Positions 1 to 9,375 of a stretch of DNA of 64,000 nt are shown here, one piece after another (the stretch's first letter is position 1; the number at the start of each line of letters is the position of its first letter). The DNA is from Streptomyces sp. Ag109_O5-1 (GTDB lineage Bacteria > Actinomycetota > Actinomycetes > Streptomycetales > Streptomycetaceae). The notes under the pieces were generated by a model. It worked only from the letters and a program-made list of their open reading frames with translations, searched no databases and was not told where the DNA came from. Where the stretch lies: NCBI RefSeq assembly GCF_003814875.1, contig NZ_RKQF01000001.1, positions 5,022,001-5,086,000 of the forward strand. The letters run 5' to 3'. Position numbers and translations under genes: made by a program.

Positions 1-19
1 AGAGGTCCCGATCCCCCTC

Positions 20-933
20 ATGGTCAGCTCCCCGCACGAAGCGATGCACCGGATCTTCCAGCAGGATCCGGGGGCTCTTCGCCCGCGCCGCCCGGTCGAT
101 CGGTGTCCCGTTCGCCGACCCGGTCGCCAGCACCCTGCTCCCCACCGATCTCACCGAGAACCACCCCCTAGGAACGACGCGTCGACAGTCTGATGCGCGT
201 CGACACCGCCGAGCAGGGCAGCTACCTGTTGGTCGTGGAGGCGCAGGGCAAGAAGGACCCGGACAAGCCGGCCAGCTGGACCTACTCCCTCTCCTACCTC
301 CACGCCAAGTACCGGCTGCCGCCGGTCGTGGTCGTCGTGTGCCAGGACCGCGCCACCGCGACCTGGGCCGCCAGGCACCTGGAGATCGGTCCGCGGCAGT
401 GGCCCTCGCTCACCCTGCGTCCGCTGGTCCTGGAACCGGACAACGTCCCGATCGTCACCAGCCCGGACAAGGTGGCGCACGATCTGCCGATGGCAGTCCT
501 CTCCGCGGTTCTGCATCACCGCGATCCGCAGATCGAGGCCATACCGAAGGCGATGGCACCGGTCCTTCGGGACCTGCAGGAACACGACGAAGACACCGCC
601 GACATCTACATCGAGCTGACCCGACAAGGCCTGGAGAAGACCCTGGCCGCAGACCTCTGGAGGCACCTCGTGGCCATCGACACGTCATTCTTCACGTCGT
701 CCCTCGCCGAAGAACTGCGGGACGAAGGCAGGGCTGAAGGCAGGGCTGAAGGCAAGGCCCAGGGCGTAGCCGAATCCCTCCTCCTGGTCCTCGCCGGCCG
801 TGACATCGAAGTCTCCGAGGAGGCTCGCGAGCGGATCAGCACCTGTGACGACCACGACGTCCTCACCACCTGGCTGACGCGGGCCATGACGGCCGCTTCC
901 ACCGCCGAGGTATTCGCCGACGTGACGGAGTGA
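20..933 (+). pseudogene. Rpn/PD-(D/E)XK-type protein, two frameshifts
   Basis: The coding sense of a protein family common in Streptomyces can be followed through three frames. It starts at ATG 20 with MVSSPHEAMHRIFQQDPG, shifts frame in the G run at 70-74, continues as LFARAARSIGVPFADPVAS, then shifts again at the GG of 171-172 into ERRVDSLMRVDT and stays open to the stop at 933. Each shift is explained by one extra G. The core EAQGKKDPDKP with nearby YLHAKYRLP resembles Rpn-like (transposase_31-related) nuclease-fold proteins, and the tail carries the RAEGRAEGKAQG repeat typical of this family. An internal ATG at 193 could still give a 246-residue C-terminal protein, but it would lack the conserved N-terminus. 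The alternative is two homopolymer sequencing errors in an intact gene. No partner gene is visible. Confidence 0.75.
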
Positions 934-1103
934 GCAGGCCAGAGGTCCCGCCTGCTCACCGTTCCCGGAGGCCTCTGTAGTCCGGCGCTCTCCCCGGAGC
1001 CCCCCACCCGCGTCCCACCCGTCTGCCGGATGGCCGAGGCCCTCCGGGTCCGGCAACGTGATGGGCGCAAGCGTCAGTCGCGTGTGGGTGGAAGGACGCC
1101 ATC

Positions 1104-2498
1104 GTGCGAACCGTCGTCGGGACCGGAGCTCTCCTCCTCGTACTCGCCCTCGCCGCCACGGCCCCGGGAACACCCGATGCCGGGGCGAACCTGGACGGCG
1201 TGTGGCGCACGGACGGCTACGGGACCGTCCTGACCGTCGACGGCAGAGGGCTGCAGGAGTACCAGACGACAGCCGTCAGCTGCCGCAAGGGGGACTTCTC
1301 GGGGGCGGCCGCGAAACAGGGGACGTACGACTCCGACGACGGCGACGTCCTCACTCTGCGGCCCACACCCGACGGCCGACGCGCCCAGCTCAGCGACGAC
1401 AGCTCGGTCGGGTACCGGCGGCTGCAACGGATCGGCTCCCTGCCGGCCGCCTGCATCCACTCGCCCTCGACGGGCCGCCTGCCCTCGTCCGACCCCCGCG
1501 CCTCCTTCGACGTCTTCTGGCAGTCCTTCGAGGAGAACTACCCCTTCTTCGCGGCCAAGGGCATCGACTGGCACGCGGTACGGAACCACTACCGGCCCCT
1601 CGTGCACCGGGACACCACCCGCAGCGAGCTCTTCGACATCTTCAGCCGTATGATCACACCGCTCCACGACGCGCACGTACTCGTCCAAGACGGCAACCGT
1701 CACTACGGCGTGGGGCGGCCGGGCACCGACGTGCCGGGGCCGGAGCTCGACGCCAAGGTGAAGAAGTTCGTCATCGACCGCGACCTCAAGGAAGCCACCG
1801 ACCGGCAGGACTTCGCCGACGGCCTCATCACCTTCGCGGACCTCGGCAACGGCCTGGGGTACCTACGGATCTCCGACTTCGACGGATACGACCCGGACGA
1901 CGATTCGTACTCCGCCGACCTCACCGAACTCGGCCGGGCTCTGGACACCGTCCTCACCCCCGTCCGCGCCCGCACCATGCAGGGCCTGATCATCGACCTC
2001 CGTATCAACGGCGGCGGCTCCGACGCCCTCGGCATCCACATCGCCGAGCGACTGACGGACATCCCGTACGTCGCCTACTCCAAGCGCGCCCGCAACAACC
2101 CGGCCGACCCGACCCGCCACACCCGCCCCGAGCCGATCCAGGTCATCCCTGCCCCGGACCCCCGCTACACCGGCCCGATCGCCCTCCTCACCAGCGGCTC
2201 GACGATCAGCGCCGGCGAGACCTTCGCCCAGGCCCTCATCGACCGCCCCGGCCGCACGGTCCGCATCGGCCGGCCGACACAGGGCGTCTTCTCCGACATC
2301 CTGGTCCGCTACCTCCCCAACGGCATGTCGGCCTGGCTCCCGAACGAGGAGTACCTCACCCGCACCGGCCGCACCTTCGACGGCACCGGCATCCCACCCC
2401 AGATCACCGAACCGGTCTTCACGATCGAGGAGTTCGCGAAGGGGCGGGACTCGGCGTTCGACCGGGCGATGGAACTGTTGACGGGAGGCAGGTCATGA
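1104..2498 (+). CDS. Secreted S41 family peptidase
   Basis: 464 residues. The GTG start at 1104 is preceded by a GGAAGG ribosome binding site. Residues 1-28 form a Sec-type signal peptide with a hydrophobic core (GALLLVLALAATA), so the protein is probably exported. The C-terminal half carries the S41 (C-terminal processing/tricorn-like) fold: LIIDLRINGGGSDALG near 295-310, then TSGSTISAGETFAQ near 363-376, in which Ser369 aligns with the nucleophile of the TxSAxE motif. The later block IGRPTQGVFSD lacks the Lys of CtpA-type enzymes and resembles the IRBP/tricorn-like branch. Residues 25-110 form a small N-terminal domain (DGVWRTDGYGTVL) of unknown role. No PDZ domain is evident. The gene stands alone and converges on the immunity gene that follows. 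Substrate unknown. Confidence 0.85.
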   Translation: MRTVVGTGALLLVLALAATAPGTPDAGANLDGVWRTDGYGTVLTVDGRGLQEYQTTAVSCRKGDFSGAAAKQGTYDSDDGDVLTLRPTPDGRRAQLSDDSSVGYRRLQRIGSLPAACIHSPSTGRLPSSDPRASFDVFWQSFEENYPFFAAKGIDWHAVRNHYRPLVHRDTTRSELFDIFSRMITPLHDAHVLVQDGNRHYGVGRPGTDVPGPELDAKVKKFVIDRDLKEATDRQDFADGLITFADLGNGLGYLRISDFDGYDPDDDSYSADLTELGRALDTVLTPVRARTMQGLIIDLRINGGGSDALGIHIAERLTDIPYVAYSKRARNNPADPTRHTRPEPIQVIPAPDPRYTGPIALLTSGSTISAGETFAQALIDRPGRTVRIGRPTQGVFSDILVRYLPNGMSAWLPNEEYLTRTGRTFDGTGIPPQITEPVFTIEEFAKGRDSAFDRAMELLTGGRS

Positions 2499-2601
2499 CA
2501 CGGTCACTGGTTCACTGCGGAAAGTCGGCCCGGAAAACGAAAAGGCCCACCAACTCCGTCGACGGGCCCTCACGCAAGATCGAGGCTAGGTGCTTCGTGC
2601 C

Positions 2602-2621
2602 GTGACGGGCCGGCCCGTCAC
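2602..2621. terminator. Perfect palindrome between convergent genes
   Basis: A perfect 20-base palindrome whose left arm is GTGACGGGCC lies between the peptidase stop (2498) and the stop of the minus-strand gene at 2647. It can fold with a CCGG loop and could end transcription from both sides. There is no U tract, which is usual in Streptomyces. The rest of the 148-base gap shows nothing else. Confidence 0.55.
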
Positions 2622-2646
2622 CCGATCTGGTCACGATCAGAAGAGC

Positions 2647-3033
2647 TCACTGCGGGCGTCTCCCATAATACGGACGAACAACGCCGGCCAGCTTTCGCTG
2701 GACCGACCGAATCGCCATCACGGTGACCTCGTCACCGAATCCGGTCGTCGTCGCCCACTCGACACCCGACCCAGCCAGATCGCTGACGAAGACAATTTCC
2801 ACACCCAGGACTATCCGTGCCCAGTCTACGCGCGAAATCTGAACATCCTTGGCCAACATCTCGCGCAGCCTGCGACTCTCCTCGACCAGGTCGGCAAAGT
2901 CCCTGAACCCGATCGCCACAGCCAGTTCATCACTGCACCGAGCGGGCCCTCCCCACTCCAGGAGGGCACGCCGAAGCAACTCGACCTCTGACTGGGCCAG
3001 CACCTGGCTCGGGCGCGGTGAATTTTCATCCAT
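2647..3033 (-). CDS. Probable immunity protein of the adjacent toxin
   Basis: 128 residues, acidic to neutral, with no signal peptide or membrane segment. The ATG at 3033-3031 overlaps the stop of the upstream toxin gene as TGATG, so the two are translationally coupled. I do not recognise the family. The N-terminal half looks helical (SEVELLRRALLEW, DFADLVEESRRLREML), and the second half has a beta-like stretch (RIVLGVEIVFVSD). The immunity role is inferred only from position: in polymorphic toxin loci a small cytoplasmic gene directly after the toxin C-terminus normally encodes the cognate inhibitor. A later in-frame start would remove part of the N-terminus, but the coupled ATG is preferred. 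Confidence 0.65.
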   Translation of the reverse strand: MDENSPRPSQVLAQSEVELLRRALLEWGGPARCSDELAVAIGFRDFADLVEESRRLREMLAKDVQISRVDWARIVLGVEIVFVSDLAGSGVEWATTTGFGDEVTVMAIRSVQRKLAGVVRPYYGRRPQ

Positions 3034-4355
3034 CAGTTCAAGCCGTTCCAGTACTCATCTATCGTTGCGGCACTTCGATTAAAGACCGTCCCCATATCAG
3101 GGCTCATGGGGTCGTGAATCACGACCGTAGAACCGTCGTTCCCCTGATAGGCTCTCCGGCCACTGCCAAGATCCTTCGCGCGAGCCGGATTGTTCATCAC
3201 ATCCCGGACGTGAGTTTCGAGATCCTCGGCGGACATTCCAGGAAATTCACCGCCACGCTTGGCATTGGCGTGTCCGCGCGCGATCGACCCAGCATCGCCA
3301 GCCCTTTCTGCGTCGGTGATTCCCGCTCCGCTTGCTTCGGCAGATTCCCAGACATCATCACTCAGAGCATCTGCACGCGGCTTGGGGGTATCTCCGAAAT
3401 CGCAATAGCAGTCGTCTGCATGCGCGGGATCGTCGCAGTTGTGGACGAGGACGGCCGTGGTCCCGGCCAGCACATAGTACGTATGCGTGCTGGAGACGGT
3501 CAGGTTGTTGACCGTTGCCGTCTGGGTCCACGCCCGGACCGCTGTGATCTGGATGTAGGTGCCGGCCGACGTCTGCAGCCAGTCGCCCGAGCGGAGTTCC
3601 TTCGCCTTCGCCCAGCGGTGCAGCTTCGGGAGCCAGATCGGGTGGCCGTCGGTTGCGGTGATGGATTTGCCGTCGGTTGCGGTGATGGATTTGCCGTTGG
3701 AGAGGGTCAGGCGGACCAGGTGCTTGGTGCCGTGGCCCTGGATGGTGGCGGTGACGGTCTGGGTGCCGAGGCCGCCGAGGACCGGGTCGGTGGACTTGAC
3801 CTTGTCGCCGGGCTTGAGGTCCTTGATGGCCTTGGTCTTGCCGTCGGCCAGGAGAACGCGCGTGTCCGGCGTGAAGCTGTTGCACTTGCCGCCGGACTCG
3901 GCCGCGTCCTCGCCCGCGTCGGACGCCTTGCCCGCGTCCTTCTCCGCGGTCTTGCCGGCGTCCTTCTCCGCCGTCTTCGCCGCCGACTTCTCGGCCGACT
4001 TGACGGCCTTCTTCTCGACCGCCTTCGCCGCCTTCTCCTCGGCGGATTTCGCGACCTTCTTCTCGACCGCCTTGGCCGCGGTCTTCGCGACGGTCTTCTC
4101 CGCCGTCTTCACGGCCGCTTGTTCGGCGCCGCGCGCCAGTACCCCCCCACCGAAGCGCATGCCGCCGCGGGCCGCAGCCAGCGCGAGGCCGCCCTCGCCG
4201 AACGTGGCGACCGTGATGATGATCGTCGCCGCGGCCATCAGGCAGGAGCCCAGCGTCGGGTTCGTGGCGCAGTTGACGATGTCCGCGACGCCCGAGTACT
4301 CGTACGCCACGTGGGCGACCGTCTTCGTTGCGCTCCATGCGGCATGCGCGATCAC
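3033..4355 (-). pseudogene. 5'-truncated polymorphic toxin with HINT domain
   Basis: 440 codons remain from a possible GTG at 4355; an in-frame stop lies just upstream (4361-4359). Residues 20-65 are the hydrophobic pretoxin segment often found after an RHS/YD core. Residues 79-145 are a Lys/Ala/Glu-rich linker with repeated AEK units. A HINT (hedgehog/intein-type) autoprocessing domain runs from Cys158 (CNSFTPDTRVLLADG) through a TDGHPIW block to VLVHNC at 302-307. After it, residues 308-440 form a separate C-terminal domain ending in STVVIHDPMSPDMGTVFN and EYWNGLN, the expected toxin tip. The ending resembles small RNase-type toxin domains, but I cannot assign a family. The large N-terminal delivery part (RHS repeats or signal) is absent, so this is a displaced 3' fragment. 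The immunity gene overlaps its stop codon. The toxin tip itself looks intact. Confidence 0.75.
3645..3692. repeat. Exact 24-bp tandem duplication in HINT domain
   Basis: Two adjacent identical 24-base units (3645-3668 and 3669-3692) give an eight-residue in-frame duplication, SITATDGK, just before the TDGHPIW block. A single copy would give the normal HINT spacing. Confidence 0.9.
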
Positions 4356-4791
4356 CGGCTACACCGGCGGCTCCTTCGCCGACGCCACACTGCTGAACAC
4401 CGGTAGCGCCTGGACCACTCGCGACATCGTCACGGTCGCCGACATCAGCGGCGACGGGATCGCCGACATGCTCTACCGCACGACGGACTCCGGCCGGCTG
4501 ATCCTGCGCAAGGGCAAGGCCAACTCGGCGGGCACCGGCGTGGACATCATGTCGCTCGCCAACTCCGCGGCGGGCGCGGGAGGTGCCGACACCGAGTACG
4601 CGGCCAGTGGCTGGACCGGCACCGACGTACCCCGCTTCTTCGCCGTCCCGGACGTCAACTCCGACTCGGTCCCCGACCTGTACGCCCACATGAGCGACGG
4701 CAGCGTACGTCTCTACTACGGCGGCAAGACGACGATCGGAAGCTACACCACGGTGATCGGCACCTGGACGGGGAAGCTGGCCTTCGGCTGA
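4351..4791 (+). pseudogene. 3' remnant of FG-GAP/VCBS repeat protein
   Basis: The plus strand from about 4351 to the stop at 4791 encodes a recognisable C-terminus of a secreted FG-GAP (integrin alpha-like) repeat protein of a kind common in Streptomyces. It contains two Asp-rich calcium-binding-type loops, DISGDGIADMLYR and DVNSDSVPDLYAHMSDGSVRLYYGG, and ends in TWTGKLAFG. No start codon, signal peptide or upstream repeats remain. The frame upstream of 4351 is antisense to the toxin remnant. The fragment meets the truncated 5' end of that minus-strand gene within a few bases, so both appear to have been cut by one rearrangement. It is not expected to be expressed as a functional protein. Confidence 0.75.
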
Positions 4792-4805
4792 GCCCTGGAG
4801 CCGGC

Positions 4806-4831
4806 GAGCCGGCGGTCACAGCCGCCGGCTC
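4806..4831. terminator. 10-bp GC hairpin at convergent gene ends
   Basis: GAGCCGGCGG (4806-4815) and CCGCCGGCTC (4822-4831) form a perfect stem with a 6-base loop. The stop codon of the minus-strand glucuronidase (4818-4816) lies in the loop, and the FG-GAP remnant ends 15 bases to the left, so the hairpin could serve both strands. Confidence 0.65.
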
Positions 4832-7830
4832 TCCAGCGGCCCCAGATACGTCGGTGTCAGGCCACCCGTGTCGATCAGCAGGCGTTGCAGCACCACCGTG
4901 GGGTCCACCGTCCAGAACGTCAGGCGGTGGGCCCCCGCGCGTGTGATCGCATGCCTCGTCGCGGAACGGTTCACGTTGTCGGACGTGTTCCTCGCCCACA
5001 CCACGTTCAGCAAGCCGTCGTCAGCGCCTGCCGTGATGTCCACGGACTGCGGCTCGTCGCCGTCGAAGGACACGGCGTAGCGCAGTCCGCTCGTCCCCAG
5101 CGCCGGATTGCGCGGGGACAGGTACGCCCACACGGTCACCTCCCCGGCCGACAGCAGGCTCACCTCGTACTCCAGGCGAGGCCGGGCATCCGGTGCCCAA
5201 CCCCCGGTCACCGGCCACGCCGTCATCCCCGCCCCGGTCCGGCCGATCCCCGTCAGCCGGCGCCACTCCCCCACCGCACGGTCGTGGTGGTCCGCGTCGA
5301 TCGCCACATAGCCGCCCGCCTCGACGAAGCCCCGCAGGCCCCGCGCGGACGGCTTCTCCGCCACACACCCCACCGTCACCGAATCCCCCGCCCCGCTCAC
5401 CGTCAGCGTCCCCTCCGAGCGGCCGCCCGGAGCCCGGGACCAGTCCACCCGCACCTCCAGCCTGACCTGCTGTGCCACCCGCCCCCGCGGCCGGTCCACC
5501 GTCAGCCACGGCGCCGAGGAATCCACCCGGTAGGCGAAAGGGGTACGACCCCGGTTGAACACCTCGACGTACTGCTGCGGCCGGGTCTGGTACGGGCTGA
5601 ACGGCGGCAACGTCCCCGAGTCCTCCGCACCGTCCACCGACACCCCCAGCCCCGCCGCCTGCGGCACCTCGATCCTCCGAACCGCCGGGAACAGCACGTC
5701 CGGCAGTGCCACGTTGTCCTTCTCCGGCTGCTGCCAGGGCGCGTTGGGGCCGTAGCGGTCCACGTCGCCGTAGTCGATGTGGGGCTGGCTCTGGAAGCCC
5801 CGCCATTTGCCGCCCGCCACCAGGGAGTTGAAGCGGTCGGCCAGGTCGAGGTCCCGCTGCAGGCCCTGTTCCGCCTCCGTCGCACGGTCGTTGGTCGCGG
5901 CCCTGCCCTGCCGGGCGTAGCGGAGATTCGTGAACTCGGCCTCCCGCAGCGCGTACAGGTTCGCGGTCGCCGCCACCTCGTACCCGACCAGTTCGAACCA
6001 CGCGTCCTGGGCCGCCTCGGGCAGCCGGCGTCCGATCCGCGCCGCCCGTCTTCCCAGCTCCCGCCACTCCTCCGTGACCCGCTCCAGCTCACGGTGGCCG
6101 AAGTAGAAAGGGGTCTGCCGGTCGTCGTACACCACCGCGCCGGTGTCGGAGAGCGTGATCCGGCGGTTCAGCAGCTCGGGTTTGCGGCGCGCCTGCAACT
6201 GGCCGTAGACGGCCAGGACTTCGGCCACATCCCCGGCCACCGCCGCGCCGAAGTTCTGGCTCGCGTATCTCCGTTCCCACTCGCCCAGCCGGTCGAAGTC
6301 CCAACGCTCCGGGTTCCAGGCGTAGGTGAGGAAGAACTCCGTCGGCAGTTCGTTGCCTTTCAGGTCGCCCACGTTCGCCACCCACAGGCCGTGGTTGCCG
6401 TAGGCGTGCGCCTGGTGGAGCTGGTCCCAGACGTTGCGGAGGTTCGCGGTGTCGACCCACTTGTAGTTACGGCCGGCGCCCACGTAGTCGAAGTGGTAGT
6501 ACAGACCGTATCCGCCGCCGCGCGGCTCCTCGGGGGACGGGTGCCTGCGGATGTTGCCCCAGTTGTCGTCCGTCAGGACGACGGTGACGTCGTCGGGTGC
6601 CCTCAGGCCACGGTCCCAGTACCGCTGGACCTCCTTGTAGAGCGTCCACACCTGCGGGGTCTCGGCGGCCGGTCTCCCCGTCACCTCCTCGATGATCTGC
6701 CGCTGCGCCGCGATGATCTCCTGCATCAGCTCGATGCCGTCGCCGTCGGGGAGGCCGGTGTCGCCGTTGCCGCGCATGCCGAGAGTGACCACACCCTCGA
6801 AGCCCTGGTCCACCATGCGCTGGATGCCGGCCCGCCAGTACGCCCTGAGCGCCTCGGGGTTGCGGAGGTACGACCACTCGCCCGTGCCCCCGTAGGGGTC
6901 GGTCCCGGCGCCCGCGTGCCGGTTCCACTCCTCGATGCCCCGCATCATCGGCGCCTCGTGAGACGTGCCCATGACAACACCGTATGCGGCGGCCCGCCGG
7001 TGGTTCTCGGGGTCGTCCTCCGCGAACGCCCTCCCCCACACCGCCGGCCAGAGGTAGTTGCCCTTCAGGCGCAGCAGCACCTCGAAGACACGGGCGTAGA
7101 AGTCCGCGTTGAAGCCGCCGGGATAGCCGGGGGCCTTGCCGGGGCCGAAGTACGCGGGGGCCCAGGTCCCCAGCGCCGGGTTCTCGTCGTTGACGAAGAA
7201 ACCGCGGTACCGCACCGTCGGCGTGCCCTGCGTGTACCGGCCGGGCAGGACCCACACGCCGTCGCGGTGGACCGGCGGCACGTCGTCCCACCAGTACCAG
7301 GGCGAGACCCCGATGCCGTACGAGACGTCGTACGCCCCGAAGATCGTGCCGCGCGGGTCGCTGCCCGCGATGACGAACGCCTTCTCCACTCCGGGCATCG
7401 GATGCTCGACCACCGTCTGGAGCGAGGTCTCCCAGCGGCCGCGGACCCCGGAGACGTCCAGTCGGCCGGCGGCCACCAGGCCGTCGATCAGCGGGCTGCG
7501 GCCGATCGTGCCGACCAGCACCACACGGCGGGCGACCGTGTCGCCCGGCCGTACGCCCGTCACCCGCTCGATGTCGTCGCGGAGGTCGCCCGCCACCCGT
7601 ACCACTCCGGGGTGGTCGTCGGCGCTCACCACGACGGGCGCGCCGACCAGGGGGAAGGCCCCTCCGACGGCGGTGAAGGAGATGTACGCGCCGGGGTCCG
7701 TCACCCGCGGACCGCCATCCCCGCCATCCCCGTCGCCCGCGGCCTGTGCGACTCCGACTCCCGGCGACAGCACCGACACCGGTACCGCGGCGACTCCCGC
7801 GCCCAGTACGGTCCTACGACGCACCGACAT
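4816..7830 (-). CDS. Secreted GH115 xylan alpha-glucuronidase
   Basis: 1004 residues, close to the usual length of glycoside hydrolase family 115, whose members remove (4-O-methyl-)glucuronic acid from xylan. The ATG at 7830 is preceded by GGTGAGG. The N-terminus MSVRRRTVLGAGVAAVPVSV is a twin-arginine-like signal peptide, so the enzyme is probably exported folded. Family-typical stretches include RGTIFGAYDVSYGIGVSPWYWW (in two parts near 160-185), YRGFFVNDENPALGTW, LKGNYLWPAVWG, MGTSHEAPMMRG, VTLGMRGNGDTGLPDG and VVLTDDNWGN, covering the catalytic barrel. The C-terminal part (from about residue 770) adds beta-rich accessory domains with an ATRHAITRAGAHRLTFWTVDP segment. It is monocistronic, flanked by hairpins at 4806-4831 and 7941-7978. 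No xylan-related neighbours are present. Confidence 0.9.
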   Translation of the reverse strand: MSVRRRTVLGAGVAAVPVSVLSPGVGVAQAAGDGDGGDGGPRVTDPGAYISFTAVGGAFPLVGAPVVVSADDHPGVVRVAGDLRDDIERVTGVRPGDTVARRVVLVGTIGRSPLIDGLVAAGRLDVSGVRGRWETSLQTVVEHPMPGVEKAFVIAGSDPRGTIFGAYDVSYGIGVSPWYWWDDVPPVHRDGVWVLPGRYTQGTPTVRYRGFFVNDENPALGTWAPAYFGPGKAPGYPGGFNADFYARVFEVLLRLKGNYLWPAVWGRAFAEDDPENHRRAAAYGVVMGTSHEAPMMRGIEEWNRHAGAGTDPYGGTGEWSYLRNPEALRAYWRAGIQRMVDQGFEGVVTLGMRGNGDTGLPDGDGIELMQEIIAAQRQIIEEVTGRPAAETPQVWTLYKEVQRYWDRGLRAPDDVTVVLTDDNWGNIRRHPSPEEPRGGGYGLYYHFDYVGAGRNYKWVDTANLRNVWDQLHQAHAYGNHGLWVANVGDLKGNELPTEFFLTYAWNPERWDFDRLGEWERRYASQNFGAAVAGDVAEVLAVYGQLQARRKPELLNRRITLSDTGAVVYDDRQTPFYFGHRELERVTEEWRELGRRAARIGRRLPEAAQDAWFELVGYEVAATANLYALREAEFTNLRYARQGRAATNDRATEAEQGLQRDLDLADRFNSLVAGGKWRGFQSQPHIDYGDVDRYGPNAPWQQPEKDNVALPDVLFPAVRRIEVPQAAGLGVSVDGAEDSGTLPPFSPYQTRPQQYVEVFNRGRTPFAYRVDSSAPWLTVDRPRGRVAQQVRLEVRVDWSRAPGGRSEGTLTVSGAGDSVTVGCVAEKPSARGLRGFVEAGGYVAIDADHHDRAVGEWRRLTGIGRTGAGMTAWPVTGGWAPDARPRLEYEVSLLSAGEVTVWAYLSPRNPALGTSGLRYAVSFDGDEPQSVDITAGADDGLLNVVWARNTSDNVNRSATRHAITRAGAHRLTFWTVDPTVVLQRLLIDTGGLTPTYLGPLESRRL

Positions 7831-7940
7831 GCCTCACCCCTCCACCCGAATTTGGTCAGCGGCATGACAAATGGTGGGCGGGCGGCTCCCGGGGAACCAG
7901 GGGTCGTACACGTCGAATAGTTTCGGGCGGCGAAGACAGC

Positions 7941-7978
7941 GAAGAGGCCCGTACGACCGGAGTCGTACGGGCCTCTTC
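7941..7978 (-). terminator. Strong terminator of the str operon
   Basis: GAAGAGGCCCGTACGAC (7941-7957) pairs perfectly with 7962-7978, giving a 17-bp stem with a CGGA tetraloop, 32 bases past the tuf stop codon. There is no U tract. It is the strongest hairpin I saw and would separate tuf from the glucuronidase gene. Confidence 0.85.
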
Positions 7979-8010
7979 AGACCTGCCTGGTCAGCCCTTG
8001 CGGGCCGGGA

Positions 8011-9204
<1,194 letters not shown>

Positions 9205-9283
9205 TGGGGTCCTCCTGTGGAGTGGTTCTGTACGCCTTGGTTCAATCGGCGCCAGGTGATCTTTGCTGGTGTGTCCCGGGCCC

Positions 9284-9319
9284 CGGGTCGTTCCACCACG
9301 AATGCGGAGGAACGACCCG
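9284..9319 (-). terminator. fusA-tuf intergenic hairpin
   Basis: CGGGTCGTTCC (9284-9294) and GGAACGACCCG (9309-9319) form an 11-bp perfect stem with a 14-base loop between fusA and tuf. It may be an attenuator or RNA-processing site that sets tuf levels relative to the upstream genes. Its function is inferred from position alone. Confidence 0.45.
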
Positions 9320-9375
9320 TGAGGCTCCGGGGTCAAGCCTAAAGCGTGTGCGCGCGGTGCGTGGAACGCGGTGCG

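Noticed and set aside
7831..7940. A start region or small gene between the glucuronidase and the str terminator
   Set aside because: Only 110 bases, with no open frame having a ribosome binding site; it is probably just the glucuronidase promoter region.
9205..9336. A longer EF-Tu reading frame
   Set aside because: The extra residues are not found in EF-Tu. GTG 9204 has an AGGAGG site and gives the standard length of 397.
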